DNA of 64,000 nt, from the NCBI GenBank assembly GCA_020024635.1, contig JAHHTL010000003.1:25159-89158 (forward strand), given 5' to 3'. Positions 34,511-43,925 of the stretch are shown here, piece after piece. The position numbers were made by a program, and so were the translations under genes. Under the pieces are notes generated by a model. The model was not told where the DNA came from. It saw only the letters and a program-made list of their open reading frames with translations, and did not search any database. Numbering within the stretch: position 1 is the first letter of the stretch; every line of letters starts with the position of its first letter. This stretch comes from Ruminococcus sp. GTDB lineage: Bacteria; Bacillota; Clostridia; Lachnospirales; Lachnospiraceae.

Positions 34511-35113
34511 ATGATTTCGTATTTATATGGGGAGCTGATTGCGGTAGAGAAAGAGAAAGTGGTTGTAGAAGTGTATGGAATTGGATATGGGATTTTTATG
34601 TCTAGTCGATCTTTTGATTTGCTTCCGCCAATTGGAAGTAAGATAAAGCTTCATACTTATATGAACGTAAGAGAAGACGCGGTGCAATTATTTGGATTTC
34701 TCACAAAAGAAGAATTGGATTTTTTTAAACTTCTAATCACAGTAAATGGAATTGGACCCAAAGGTGGCTTAGGAATTCTTTCCAAATTATCTGTGGATGA
34801 ACTTCGGCTTTCTGTTTTATCGGGGGATGTAAAAGCTATTTGTAAAGCACCAGGCATTGGAAAAAAGACAGCAGAAAAATTGATTATAGAATTAAAAGAT
34901 AAACTTGATATTGAAGAAGTATTAAATCATACAGAAGGAACAGCTTCCGCTCAAGTTTCTGCGATGACGGATGATGCGCATACAGAAGCTGTTCAGGCTC
35001 TTATTGCACTGGGATACGGGAATGCAGAAAGTCTTCGCGCAGTAAAAGCGGTTGCACTTGAAAATCCAACCGCAGAGGATATATTAAAAGAAGCATTAAA
35101 AAGAATGATGTGA
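34511..35113 (+). CDS. ruvA: Holliday junction DNA helicase subunit A
   Basis: A 200-residue tetrameric Holliday-junction-binding protein. It has the N-terminal OB fold (ISYLYGELIAVEKEKVVVEV), two helix-hairpin-helix motifs (VNGIGPKGGLGIL and APGIGKKTAEKLI) and the C-terminal UBA-like domain III (EAVQALIALGYG). It works with RuvB, the next gene, 35 bases later. Confidence 0.97.
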   Translation: MISYLYGELIAVEKEKVVVEVYGIGYGIFMSSRSFDLLPPIGSKIKLHTYMNVREDAVQLFGFLTKEELDFFKLLITVNGIGPKGGLGILSKLSVDELRLSVLSGDVKAICKAPGIGKKTAEKLIIELKDKLDIEEVLNHTEGTASAQVSAMTDDAHTEAVQALIALGYGNAESLRAVKAVALENPTAEDILKEALKRMM

Positions 35114-35148
35114 GAAATAAAATGAGTTTCATATGTTAGAGGAAATTA

Positions 35149-36162
35149 ATGGGAAAGCGAATTATAACGACAGAGAATTTAGAGGAAGATGTTAAAATAG
35201 AAAGTAGTCTTCGTCCTCAAATGTTAAAAGACTACATTGGACAGGAAAAGACAAAAGAAACGTTAAAAATCTATATTAAAGCAGCCAAAGATCGAAAAGA
35301 AGCTTTAGATCATGTGCTGTTTTACGGCCCACCAGGACTTGGGAAAACGACGTTGGCCGGAATTATTGCAAACGAAATGGGGGTACATTTGAAGATTACA
35401 TCAGGTCCTGCCATTGAAAAACCAGGAGAGATGGCGGCGATTCTAAATAACCTTCAAGAAAATGACGTGCTGTTTGTGGATGAAATTCATCGATTAAATA
35501 GACAGGTAGAAGAGGTGCTTTATCCAGCTATGGAAGATTATGCAATAGATATCATGATTGGTAAGGGTGCCACTGCACGCTCTATTCGTTTGGATTTGCC
35601 TAAATTTACTTTGGTTGGTGCTACTACACGAGCCGGAATGCTAACCGCTCCATTAAGAGATCGGTTTGGAGTTGTGAATCATCTGGAATTTTATACAGAA
35701 AAGGAACTTCAGACAATTATTATAAGATCAGCAGGTATGCTAGGAGTAGAGATTGATGAAAATGGAGCGTTAGAACTTGCGAAACGTTCAAGGGGAACAC
35801 CTCGTCTTGCAAACAGACTTTTAAAGCGTGTGAGAGATTTTGCACAAGTTAAATACGATGGTGTGATCACAGAAGCAGTAGCACAATATGCATTGGATCT
35901 TTTAGATGTTGATAAATACGGGTTAGATCATATTGATCGAAATATATTACTTACAATGATTGAAAAATTTAAAGGGGGACCTGTAGGACTGGATACACTT
36001 TCAGCTACGATTGCAGAAGATTCAGGAACATTGGAAGATGTATATGAGCCGTACCTTCTAAAAACAGGCTTTATTCAAAGAACTCCAAGAGGAAGAGTGG
36101 TCACGGAACTTGCTTATCGACACCTTGGAATTCCTTATATAATAGAAGATGAAAAGAAATAA
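35149..36162 (+). CDS. ruvB: Holliday junction branch-migration ATPase B
   Basis: A 337-residue AAA+ motor. Walker A is GPPGLGKTTLA (about residues 61-71), Walker B LFVDEIHRL, sensor 1 GATTRAG with the arginine-finger segment PLRDRFG, and a C-terminal winged helix ends at IPRGRV-type PRGRVVTELAYRHLG. RuvB rings drive branch migration on RuvA-bound junctions. Only 35 bases separate it from ruvA. ruvC is absent here, as is common in Firmicutes. Confidence 0.97.
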   Translation: MGKRIITTENLEEDVKIESSLRPQMLKDYIGQEKTKETLKIYIKAAKDRKEALDHVLFYGPPGLGKTTLAGIIANEMGVHLKITSGPAIEKPGEMAAILNNLQENDVLFVDEIHRLNRQVEEVLYPAMEDYAIDIMIGKGATARSIRLDLPKFTLVGATTRAGMLTAPLRDRFGVVNHLEFYTEKELQTIIIRSAGMLGVEIDENGALELAKRSRGTPRLANRLLKRVRDFAQVKYDGVITEAVAQYALDLLDVDKYGLDHIDRNILLTMIEKFKGGPVGLDTLSATIAEDSGTLEDVYEPYLLKTGFIQRTPRGRVVTELAYRHLGIPYIIEDEKK

Positions 36163-36185
36163 TGCCAAATAAAATATAAAAATAG

Positions 36186-36214
36186 TTGGTTTTTCTTTCC
36201 AATTAGTTTATAAT
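36186..36214 (+). promoter_or_regulatory. Promoter for zapA
   Basis: TTGGTT (36186-36191) and a perfect TATAAT (36209-36214) at 17 bp. The zapA start is 29 bases past the -10 box. Confidence 0.7.
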
Positions 36215-36242
36215 AACACATAAGAAACGCAAGGAGGGTGTC

Positions 36243-36653
36243 ATGAGTTCAGCAAAACATTTTACAGAAGTACTGATCGGAGGAAAAGTTTATACATTAA
36301 GTGGTTTTGAAGGGGAAGAGTATCTTCAGAAAGTATCCTCTTATTTGAATCACAAGATCACAGAGTGTACCAACAGTGAAGGATACAGAAAACAAAGTGC
36401 TGATACACGGAATGTGCTCCTTGCCTTGAATATCGCAGATGATTACTTTAAGGCAAAAAAACAGGGAGATTCTCTTGAGAATGATATTGAATTAAAAGAT
36501 AAAGAGATGTACGATTTGAAACACGAGTTGATTACGGTTCAGATCAAACTTGAAAATGCAGAGAAAGAACTTGCAAAAATGAAAGAAGATAACAATAATC
36601 TTCAAATGCAGATTGTTAAACTAGAAACAGAAATGAAAAATCGAAGAAAATGA
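36243..36653 (+). CDS. zapA: Cell division protein ZapA
   Basis: A 136-residue FtsZ-ring stabiliser. The N-terminal beta-hairpin domain (VLIGGKVYTLSGFEGEEYLQKVSSYLN) matches ZapA; DTRNVLLALNIADDYF follows, and residues ~75-133 form a long coiled coil (ENDIELKDKEMYDLKHE onward), longer than in E. coli. It dimerises and cross-links FtsZ filaments. AAGGAGGG precedes the ATG. Confidence 0.9.
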   Translation: MSSAKHFTEVLIGGKVYTLSGFEGEEYLQKVSSYLNHKITECTNSEGYRKQSADTRNVLLALNIADDYFKAKKQGDSLENDIELKDKEMYDLKHELITVQIKLENAEKELAKMKEDNNNLQMQIVKLETEMKNRRK

Positions 36654-36686
36654 AATTAGGCTGTCAAAAGACAGCTTATTTCATTT
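36648..36686 (+). terminator. Hairpin/terminator between zapA and the U32 gene
   Basis: GCTGTC-AAAA-GACAGC (36660-36675) forms the stem top, extended by AAATGAAAT and ATTTCATTT on the two sides, ending in a T-rich stretch. It overlaps the end of zapA and may only partly terminate. Confidence 0.65.
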
Positions 36687-36707
36687 TAGAATAAGTGGAG
36701 GAGTGTT

Positions 36708-39113
36708 TTGGATATAGAAAAAACAAATCATAGAAATATAGAAATTTTGGCGCCAGCAGGATCTTATGATAGTTTTATGGCAGCCATGCGTGCTGGTGCA
36801 GATGCAGTGTATGCGGGAGGTCCTTGTTTTGGCGCGCGTGCATTTGCGGACAATTTCACAATAGAAAAGTTATTAGAAACAATTGATTATGCACACCTTC
36901 ATGGAAGAAAATTTTATCTTACAGTGAATACACTTCTAAAGGATCATGAAATGGATCGCTTATATGCGTATCTTCTTCCATTATACCAGCAAGGATTGGA
37001 TGCAGTAATAGTGCAAGATGTGGGAGTGCTTGATTTTGTGAGAAAAAATTTCCCTCAAATGGATATTCATGCCAGTACACAGATGACGATCACAAATTTA
37101 AAAGGCGCACAATTTTTAGAAGAGCAAGGTGTAGAAAGGGTTGTTCCAGCAAGAGAACTTAGTTTGAAAGAAATTTCCGCCATATCCAGAGAGACAAATT
37201 TGGAAATTGAATGTTTTGTGCATGGTGCACTTTGTTATTGTTATTCTGGACAGTGTCTCTTGAGCAGTCTCATTGGAGGAAGAAGTGGAAATAGAGGACA
37301 ATGTGCACAGCCATGTAGACTGCCTTACACGGTAGGAAGCAAAAAAGCCTACTTTATGAGCCCAAAAGATATATGCACTTTGGAGTATATTCCAGAAATG
37401 ATTGAAGCGGGAATCACATCTTTTAAAATTGAAGGACGAATGAAAAAGCCAGAGTATGTGGCTGCGGTTACATCTATGTATCGAAAGTACACGGATCTCT
37501 ATTTAGAAAGAGGGAGAGAGGGCTATAAGGTTTCTGCCAAGGATATCGAGATGTTAATGGATGTATACAATCGTGGAGGGTTTAGCAAAGGATATTACCA
37601 TCAGCAAAATGGAAAAGAGATGCTATCATTAAATCGTCCAAACCATGCAGGAGTACCTGCTGTGAAAGTAATTTCTCAAAGCGGAAGAGAGGTTACAGCT
37701 ACGGTACTTACTGAGATTCATAAGGGAGATATTCTAGAACTTGCAAGAAAAAAAGAGAGTTCGGATGGAAAAGAAAACTATACGTTTGGAAAAGAGTACA
37801 CAAAAGGACAGACAGCCAAGATTCTTGTGCCTCGCGGATACATGTATACAAAAGGAACGACTCTCCATAGAATACGAAATCAAGAACTTTTAAGTGAGAT
37901 TCGGGAAAAATATGGAATGGGATTGCTCCAAGAGCCTATTACTGGATTATTTCAAGCTTCCGTAGGAAAACCGGCTTCACTTACCTTGAAGTATCAGGAT
38001 CAATCTGTTACAGTGTGCACAAAAGAGCCTATCGAAGAAGCGAAGAATCAGCCATTGGATTCGGAACGTTTATCAAAACAATTAAATAAAACGGGAAATG
38101 CCGAATTTACATTTAAAAGTCTTGAGATTGTTGTAGAAGGAAATATTTTTCTACCAATGCAGAAACTCAATGAACTTCGAAGAATGGCAATGGAACAATT
38201 GGAAGAGAAAATATGTTCTTCTTACCGAAGGATAGAAAACAGTCAGGAAACAGAAAAGCAGATGGAACATTTGGATGCAGACTTAAAGCAGATTACTTTG
38301 ACAGCATTGGTTGAAACAAAAGAACAATTTTCCAGTGTTGTATCTAACAGTGCAGTATCACGTGTGTATGTAGATGGAAATTGTGCAAAGGATGTATTAA
38401 ATGACTTAGATATCCGAAAAAATTGCATGAAATGTCACCAAAAAGGAAAAGAAGTTTTCTTGGCTATGCCACATATCTTTAGAGAAGATGCGGTGTGTTA
38501 CTATGAGAAAAATTATCAGAAGTTTTTAGAGTTAAAATTCGATGGAGTGCTTGTTAGAAATTATGAAAGTGTTCAGTTTCTAAAAGAGAAAAATTATCAG
38601 CAAACAATCTTTCCAGATTATAATCTTTATGTTTTTAATCAAAATGCGAAAATGTTTTGGAAAAAAATAGGGGTATCTAACTTTACCGTTCCGTTGGAAT
38701 TAAATAAAAAAGAATTGGTAAAACTTGGAGTGAAAGAAGCGGAACTCATTTTATATGGAAGAATCCCACTTATGATTTCTGCTCAGTGTATACAAAAAAC
38801 GTCGGAAGGTTGTTTGAAGACTTCAGGAACATTGTGGATGAAAGATCGATTTAAAAAAGAACTTCCTGTTAAAAATTTCTGTAATTTCTGTTATAATATT
38901 ATTTATGATTCGGAAGCTATGTGGCTTGGAGATTTAAAACAACAATTAAAAGAAATTTCCCCAGTTAGTTTCAGGTGTCAGTTTACAATAGAATCGGCAT
39001 CAGAAGTGAAAAATATCTTGCGCGCTTGTGAGCATGTTATTCTAGAGAATCATCCTTTAGAAAAACTCCGATTTCCATTTCATCACGGACACTTTGATAG
39101 GGGAATTTCGTAG
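36708..39113 (+). CDS. U32 family peptidase-like protein (large form with DUF3656-type middle)
   Basis: An 801-residue cytosolic protein. The N-terminal barrel (about residues 10-320) has the U32 signature ILAPAGSYDSFMAAMRAGADAVY and the iron-sulfur-type cysteine region CFVHGALCYCYSGQCLLSS with RGQCAQPCR. A beta-rich segment resembling DUF3656 lies around 380-500; the C-terminal third is a second barrel-like part with a final cysteine pair NFCNFCYN. Relatives such as RlhA and TrhP hydroxylate RNA rather than cut protein. The start is a TTG at 36708 with GGAGGAG only 4 bases before it; no ATG option exists nearby. The specific RNA target is unknown. Confidence 0.85.
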   Translation: MDIEKTNHRNIEILAPAGSYDSFMAAMRAGADAVYAGGPCFGARAFADNFTIEKLLETIDYAHLHGRKFYLTVNTLLKDHEMDRLYAYLLPLYQQGLDAVIVQDVGVLDFVRKNFPQMDIHASTQMTITNLKGAQFLEEQGVERVVPARELSLKEISAISRETNLEIECFVHGALCYCYSGQCLLSSLIGGRSGNRGQCAQPCRLPYTVGSKKAYFMSPKDICTLEYIPEMIEAGITSFKIEGRMKKPEYVAAVTSMYRKYTDLYLERGREGYKVSAKDIEMLMDVYNRGGFSKGYYHQQNGKEMLSLNRPNHAGVPAVKVISQSGREVTATVLTEIHKGDILELARKKESSDGKENYTFGKEYTKGQTAKILVPRGYMYTKGTTLHRIRNQELLSEIREKYGMGLLQEPITGLFQASVGKPASLTLKYQDQSVTVCTKEPIEEAKNQPLDSERLSKQLNKTGNAEFTFKSLEIVVEGNIFLPMQKLNELRRMAMEQLEEKICSSYRRIENSQETEKQMEHLDADLKQITLTALVETKEQFSSVVSNSAVSRVYVDGNCAKDVLNDLDIRKNCMKCHQKGKEVFLAMPHIFREDAVCYYEKNYQKFLELKFDGVLVRNYESVQFLKEKNYQQTIFPDYNLYVFNQNAKMFWKKIGVSNFTVPLELNKKELVKLGVKEAELILYGRIPLMISAQCIQKTSEGCLKTSGTLWMKDRFKKELPVKNFCNFCYNIIYDSEAMWLGDLKQQLKEISPVSFRCQFTIESASEVKNILRACEHVILENHPLEKLRFPFHHGHFDRGIS

Positions 39114-39127
39114 TAAGTAGGTGAAAA

Positions 39128-40564
39128 ATGGTTAATATAGTAGTTGAATTATCGAAGTATCTCATCATTATATTGATGGGGATTTATACATTTTCTTGTT
39201 TTTCCGTATTTGCAAAGGAAAGTGAAGAGGAGAAAAAGTGGGTATTGCTTCGACAGAATATCTTGATGTTTTTGATTCATTTCATAGCATATTTTGTGAT
39301 TTATTTGAAAGTCCATGAGAAAAAAATCGTTGTATTTTATTTTGTACAAGTTTTGTTTTTTATGCTGGTGATCATTTTATATCGTGTACTTTATCCAAAA
39401 GTATCACGATTGATCGTAAATAATATGTGTATGCTACTTAGCATCGGACTTATTATGATAGCAAGACTAGAGTTCTCTATGGCTATAAAGCAATTTGTGT
39501 TTGCGGTTGCAGGAACATGTGTTGGGCTTGTAGTTCCTATTTTGATCCGAAAGATAAAAGGGGTTCAAAATTGGACTATGCTCTATGCGGGGATTGGAAT
39601 TGTATCACTGCTTCTTGTAGCGGTATTTGCCAGATACTCAGGAGGTGCAAAACTTGGATTTGCGATTCCGGGAATTGGAATTACGATTCAGCCATCGGAG
39701 TTTGTGAAAATATTGTTTGTGTTTTATGTGGCATCTAGTTTGAGTAAAGATACTGGATTCAAAAATATAGCAATTACAACGGCTATTGCAGCTGGACATG
39801 TATTAGTACTTGTATTGTCAACTGATCTTGGAGCAGCGTTAATCTTTTTTGTTGTATATTTGGTAATGCTCTATGTGGCAACTAGAAATCCATTTTATGC
39901 ACTTGCGGGGATTGGTGCAGGTGGACTGGCATCTGTCGTGGGGTATCACCTGTTTGCACATATCAAAATTCGTGTCGCGGCTTGGAGAGATCCGTTTTCC
40001 GCTTATGACTCGGGGGGATATCAGGTGGCTCAGTCTTTGTTTGCAATTGGAACAGGTGGATGGTTCGGAATGGGACTTTATCAAGGACTTCCAGACAGCA
40101 TTCCGGTGGCAGAATCAGATTTTATATTTTCAGCGATTTCAGAGGAATTGGGACTGATTTTTGCTCTTTGCCTGATTTTGGTATGTGTCAGTTGCTATGT
40201 AATGTTTCTTAATATTGCAATGGCGCTTCGCAATCAATTCTACAAATTGATTGCACTGGGACTTGGAACATGCTATATTTTTCAAGTTTTTTTAACAATT
40301 GGTGGTGTAACAAAGTTTATTCCATCTACAGGAGTTACACTTCCGCTTGTAAGTTATGGTGGTAGTTCCATCTTAAGCGTAATGATCATGTTTGGTATCA
40401 TACAAGGACTTTATATTGTAAGAGAAGACGAGGAAGAGAATATTGAGAAGAGAAGAGAGAGACAACTTCGTAGAAGTGGATATTCCAAGAAGAAAAATCA
40501 AAAAAGGCCACAGCGCAGAGAAAAGACAACGTTCGAAGAGATTCCGAAACAAAGAATTCGCTAG
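39128..40564 (+). CDS. FtsW/RodA/SpoVE-family peptidoglycan polymerase
   Basis: A 478-residue SEDS glycosyltransferase with about ten to twelve helices. The catalytic-loop region is ITIQPSEFVKI, and GIGTGGWFGMGL-like and FIPSTGVTLPLVSYGGSS motifs are the standard SEDS signatures. It extends the glycan strand from lipid II together with a class B PBP, which is the next gene. The N-terminal ~100 residues hold extra hydrophobic segments. The last ~45 residues are a strongly charged cytosolic tail encoded in the same DNA as the start of the PBP gene in another frame. No mraY or mur genes are nearby, so FtsW versus RodA cannot be decided. Confidence 0.9.
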   Translation: MVNIVVELSKYLIIILMGIYTFSCFSVFAKESEEEKKWVLLRQNILMFLIHFIAYFVIYLKVHEKKIVVFYFVQVLFFMLVIILYRVLYPKVSRLIVNNMCMLLSIGLIMIARLEFSMAIKQFVFAVAGTCVGLVVPILIRKIKGVQNWTMLYAGIGIVSLLLVAVFARYSGGAKLGFAIPGIGITIQPSEFVKILFVFYVASSLSKDTGFKNIAITTAIAAGHVLVLVLSTDLGAALIFFVVYLVMLYVATRNPFYALAGIGAGGLASVVGYHLFAHIKIRVAAWRDPFSAYDSGGYQVAQSLFAIGTGGWFGMGLYQGLPDSIPVAESDFIFSAISEELGLIFALCLILVCVSCYVMFLNIAMALRNQFYKLIALGLGTCYIFQVFLTIGGVTKFIPSTGVTLPLVSYGGSSILSVMIMFGIIQGLYIVREDEEENIEKRRERQLRRSGYSKKKNQKRPQRREKTTFEEIPKQRIR

Positions 40565-41960
40565 AGTGACCTATGCATTTGTTGTATTGTTTTTGGCGTT
40601 GATGTGTTACATTGTATATTTTAATATTGTACGTGCGAAAACCATTGTAAACAGTCCATATAATCAAAGGCAAGATGCGTTTGCTGATAGAATTATCAGA
40701 GGAACCATTACGGATCGAACGGGAAACGTGCTTGCAGAAACGCAAGTTTTAGAAGATGGAACAGAAATTAGAAATTACCCATATGGGTCAGCTTTTGCTC
40801 ATGTGGTTGGATATAGCAATCCGAATATCGGAAAAAGTGGATTGGAATCTGTTGAAAATTTTGAATTACTGACTTCAAACTCCTTCTTTTTAGAAAAAAT
40901 AGTCAATGATTTTAAAGGGAAGAAAAATATGGGCGATACGGTGGTAACTACTTTGGATGCAAATCTGCAGCAGGCAGCATACAATGCCCTTGGAAACAAC
41001 AAAGGTGGGATTGTCGTTATGGAAGCAAGCACAGGGAAAATATTAGCTATGGTTTCCGGACCAACATTTGATCCAAATACCGTTGAGGAAAGTTGGGATT
41101 ATTTAAATGCAGAAGATAGTGGGAGTCCACTTTTAAATAGAACTACACAAGGGTCGTATGCTCCAGGATCTACATTCAAAGTAATTACCGCATTGGAGTT
41201 TATGCGAGAATACAGTAACTACGAAAGTTACAGCTACGAATGTAGTGGTCAAATTGAAAAAGATGGAACAACAATTCCATGTTTTAATGGGAATGTGCAT
41301 GGGCAGGAAGATCTTCGCTCCTCTCTTGCAAATTCTTGTAATGCTTCCTTTGCCAATATCGGATTAATGTTGGATAAGACAGCATATCGACAAACTTTGG
41401 AGAGTTTACTTTTCAACAAAAAATTACCATGTCTTTTTGATTACAGCAAAAGTCTGTTCCAAATTACGAAAGAAAGCGGAACAGCAGAGATGATGATGAC
41501 AGCTATGGGACAGGGAAAAACCATGACAAGTCCATACCATATGGCATTGATTACTTCGGCAATTGCAAATGGTGGTGTTTTGATGGAGCCTTATCTTGTG
41601 GAAAAAGTCACCAACCATAAAGGGGCTCAGATTCGCAAAAATGTGCCGAAAAGTTATAAAAAACTTATGACGGTGCAAGAATCTACACAGCTAAAGTCCT
41701 ATATGCAATCTGTTGTGGAGGAAGGAATTACCGCTACGGCACTTCAGGGATTATCTTATTCAGTAGCTGGAAAAACAGGAACTGCGGAATATAGTCTGAC
41801 AGATGAAAACAAAAGTCATTCTTGGTTTATTGGATTTACAAATGTAGATAATCCAGAATTAGTAATTAGCGTTGTGATTGAAGGAAATGATGGTGATTTA
41901 AGTACCAATGCAGTTCCAATTGCAAGACAGGTTCTAGATGCCTATTATAACGAATGGTAA
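40443..41960 (+). CDS. Class B penicillin-binding protein (transpeptidase), long overlap with SEDS gene
   Basis: A 505-residue transpeptidase with a basic cytosolic N-terminus, one membrane helix (about residues 42-62) and a transpeptidase domain with STFK at 243-246, SCN at 298-300 and KTG at 444-446. It resembles the PbpA group that pairs with a SEDS polymerase. The reading frame begins at TTG 40443, 122 bases inside the preceding gene, behind the purine-rich GAGGAAG; the tail before the helix would otherwise be very short. A GTG at 40476 is an alternative but lacks a ribosome site. The exact start is therefore uncertain by some 10 residues. Confidence 0.88.
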   Translation: MRREERDNFVEVDIPRRKIKKGHSAEKRQRSKRFRNKEFARVTYAFVVLFLALMCYIVYFNIVRAKTIVNSPYNQRQDAFADRIIRGTITDRTGNVLAETQVLEDGTEIRNYPYGSAFAHVVGYSNPNIGKSGLESVENFELLTSNSFFLEKIVNDFKGKKNMGDTVVTTLDANLQQAAYNALGNNKGGIVVMEASTGKILAMVSGPTFDPNTVEESWDYLNAEDSGSPLLNRTTQGSYAPGSTFKVITALEFMREYSNYESYSYECSGQIEKDGTTIPCFNGNVHGQEDLRSSLANSCNASFANIGLMLDKTAYRQTLESLLFNKKLPCLFDYSKSLFQITKESGTAEMMMTAMGQGKTMTSPYHMALITSAIANGGVLMEPYLVEKVTNHKGAQIRKNVPKSYKKLMTVQESTQLKSYMQSVVEEGITATALQGLSYSVAGKTGTAEYSLTDENKSHSWFIGFTNVDNPELVISVVIEGNDGDLSTNAVPIARQVLDAYYNEW

Positions 41961-41981
41961 ATAATCAGAAGGAAGAGATTC

Positions 41982-42326
41982 ATGCAAATAAAATTTTATT
42001 GTAATTTGTATATTAGTGAAGATTTTCAAACCCAAAAAGAGAAAATTATAAGAAAATTACGAAACAATAGAGTGCAACCACAGGTATATGTGATAGCTTT
42101 ACCGTCAGGAAGTCAAAATCATTTAGAATTTTATTCGTCTATGCTTCTTAAGCAACGTGCGTTTCAAAAGATGCCGCTTTTTGTTGTGGGAGTTGCAAAT
42201 GGATACGAGGATGCACTTTATATAACACAAGAGATTGTTGAAAAAGTTTACATGGAAACGAAAGATACAAATATTCGAGAGTATATTGAATCAAAGCAGG
42301 AAGAATTCGAAAAAGAAAGAAGGTAA
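41982..42326 (+). CDS. Conserved hypothetical small protein
   Basis: A 114-residue protein I do not assign to a named family. It starts MQIKFYCNLYISEDF behind AGAAGGAAG. It has mixed strand/helix character with a hydrophobic central strand (PLFVVGVANGYEDAL) and a charged C-terminal helix (EYIESKQEEFEKERR). No membrane helix or signal peptide is visible. It lies 5 bases before a DUF2953 gene, in a string of cell-envelope and sporulation genes, and is probably cotranscribed with them. Confidence 0.7.
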   Translation: MQIKFYCNLYISEDFQTQKEKIIRKLRNNRVQPQVYVIALPSGSQNHLEFYSSMLLKQRAFQKMPLFVVGVANGYEDALYITQEIVEKVYMETKDTNIREYIESKQEEFEKERR

Positions 42327-42331
42327 CAGGT

Positions 42332-43240
42332 ATGTTACATATATTACTGTGTATTCTTAAAATAGTAGGTTGGATTTTGCTTGTGATATTGGGAATGGTC
42401 ATCTTGATTGTAGGGATCTTTCTTTTCGAACCTGTACGTTATCAATGTGATCTTAATATAAAAAAAGACTTTAAAGCTGTTTTTGTTAAGGTTAAATTTC
42501 ATTGGCTTTTTCGGATGATCCGAGGACAAGTTTTGTATGAGAAAGAGCGGGTAAGCTTTCAATTAAAAATTGGCTGGAAGTCATATCCAACGGATAGTGC
42601 AAGCAAATCTCAGGAACAGAAAGAAGAAAAAGGATCCACCAATATAAAAAAAAGAGAATCATTGATAGAAGCAGATCTTAAGGAGAATCCATCTTCTATA
42701 CAAAGAGAAGAGGAAGGCGGCAATCAAGAACGCAAAGAAGAGAAAGAAAAAAAGGAGAAGGAAGAAAAGAGGGACCCCAAAAAAAATTCCACAAATAAAG
42801 TACAGAGGATTTTTGATAAAATCCAATACACATTTCGGAAGATCTGTGCTACTATGAATACATTACAAAAGAAAAAAGAATATTTACAACGGTTTCTAAA
42901 AAGTGAAGTTCACAAAAATGCATGGAATCTGTGCCTTTTACAAGTAAAAAGCTTGCTTCGCAAAACGAGACCAAAGAAAGTTTCAGGAATTGTAGAGTAT
43001 GGAACAGAGGATCCGGCGTTTACAGGTCAAATCCTTGCACTGATTAGTATGATATATCCCTTTGTAGGAGATCAAATTCAAATTATACCAGATTTTAACG
43101 AAAAAAAAATCAATGCAGATGTTTGTGTTGTAGGGAAGATTCGGAGTGTTTTTTTCCTGTACATGTTGACCAGACTGTTTCTTAACAAAGAAGTACGTAT
43201 TACCTGTAGACATATAAAAAAATTAATAAATAGAATGTGA
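42332..43240 (+). CDS. DUF2953 membrane-anchored protein
   Basis: A 302-residue protein with one N-terminal membrane helix (about residues 10-34), a beta-rich segment ending near LFRMIRGQVLYE, a highly charged Lys/Glu-rich linker (about residues 85-155) and a C-terminal DUF2953-like part (KVSGIVEYGTEDPAFTGQILAL, IQIIPDFNEKKINADVCVVGK). Members are commonly found beside the sporulation gene ytfJ/gerW, as here, 13 bases upstream of it, so a sporulation or envelope role is likely, but no activity is known. Confidence 0.82.
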   Translation: MLHILLCILKIVGWILLVILGMVILIVGIFLFEPVRYQCDLNIKKDFKAVFVKVKFHWLFRMIRGQVLYEKERVSFQLKIGWKSYPTDSASKSQEQKEEKGSTNIKKRESLIEADLKENPSSIQREEEGGNQERKEEKEKKEKEEKRDPKKNSTNKVQRIFDKIQYTFRKICATMNTLQKKKEYLQRFLKSEVHKNAWNLCLLQVKSLLRKTRPKKVSGIVEYGTEDPAFTGQILALISMIYPFVGDQIQIIPDFNEKKINADVCVVGKIRSVFFLYMLTRLFLNKEVRITCRHIKKLINRM

Positions 43241-43253
43241 TTGGAGGACAAAA

Positions 43254-43646
43254 ATGATGGCAGAAGGAAGCAATTTTAAAAATACGGTAGATGCATTATT
43301 TCAAGGGATGGACAATGTGATTTCATCGAAGACAGTGGTAGGAGACGCCATTCATATAGATGATATTATCATTCTTCCTCTAGTTGATGTATCTTTTGGT
43401 ATGGGAGCAGGTTACCTCTCAGATGACAAAAAAGGACGTGGGACAGGTGGACTTGGTGGGAAAATTTCTCCAAGTGCGGTATTAGTTATTAAGGATGGAG
43501 TGACCAGACTTGTGAATATTAAAAATCAAGATACCGTAACAAAGATTCTTGATCTAGTTCCAGACATGGTGGATCGTTTTACTACGAAAAAGGAAGATAG
43601 GGTGACAGAAGAAGACGTAATGGATATTTTGAGTTCTGAAGAATAG
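43254..43646 (+). CDS. gerW: GerW/YtfJ-family sporulation protein
   Basis: A 130-residue protein with the YtfJ pattern: VVGDAIHIDDIIILPLVDVSFGMGAG, the glycine-rich segment GTGGLGGKISPSAVLVIKDG, and the C-terminal VTKILDLVPDMVDRF. In Bacillus the family is needed for normal germination through the cortex-lytic enzyme SleB. This is one of few direct signs that the organism can form spores. Two adjacent ATG codons follow GGAGG; either may be used. Confidence 0.92.
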   Translation: MMAEGSNFKNTVDALFQGMDNVISSKTVVGDAIHIDDIIILPLVDVSFGMGAGYLSDDKKGRGTGGLGGKISPSAVLVIKDGVTRLVNIKNQDTVTKILDLVPDMVDRFTTKKEDRVTEEDVMDILSSEE

Positions 43647-43705
43647 AGCATGATTTGTATTTTTTTGCATATAGTATAATAAAGAAAGTTTCGGAGAGGG
43701 TCGAT

Positions 43706-43840
43706 TTGAAAAGAGTGATAGGGTTTGCCCTTATTTGGTTTGCTCTTGGTATGATATTGATGTATTTTCTTCCGAAATGTGCAGGTATATGTGTAAGTAT
43801 CATATGCCTGCTTTTAGGATATAAGCTTTTTAGTTGCTAA
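43706..43840 (+). CDS. Small hydrophobic membrane protein (44 residues)
   Basis: A 44-residue protein predicted from TTG 43706, which has GGAGAGGG 8-13 bases before it. The whole length is hydrophobic apart from the N-terminal KR, giving two short helices (IGFALIWFALGMILMYFLP and AGICVSIICLLLGYKLF). A TATAAT at 43675-43680 may be its promoter. I do not recognise the family; similar short frames lie after gerW in related organisms as I recall, but this needs a search. A longer frame starting at 43655 includes the -10 box and is unlikely. Confidence 0.55.
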   Translation: MKRVIGFALIWFALGMILMYFLPKCAGICVSIICLLLGYKLFSC

Positions 43841-43870
43841 GAGATGATTTACGGGAAATTAAAAAAGGAC

Positions 43871-43905
43871 AGAAAAAAAGTACTCACAAATCCGTGGGTA
43901 CTTTC
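43871..43905 (-). terminator. Terminator of rpmB (minus strand)
   Basis: A 10-bp stem formed by AAGTACTCAC (43879-43888) and GTGGGTACTT (43895-43904), with one G-T pair. Read on the minus strand it ends in a T-tract (the A-run at 43873-43879), 22 bases after the rpmB stop codon. Confidence 0.85.
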
Positions 43906-43925
43906 CGTGTCCTTAAAATGTTTTA

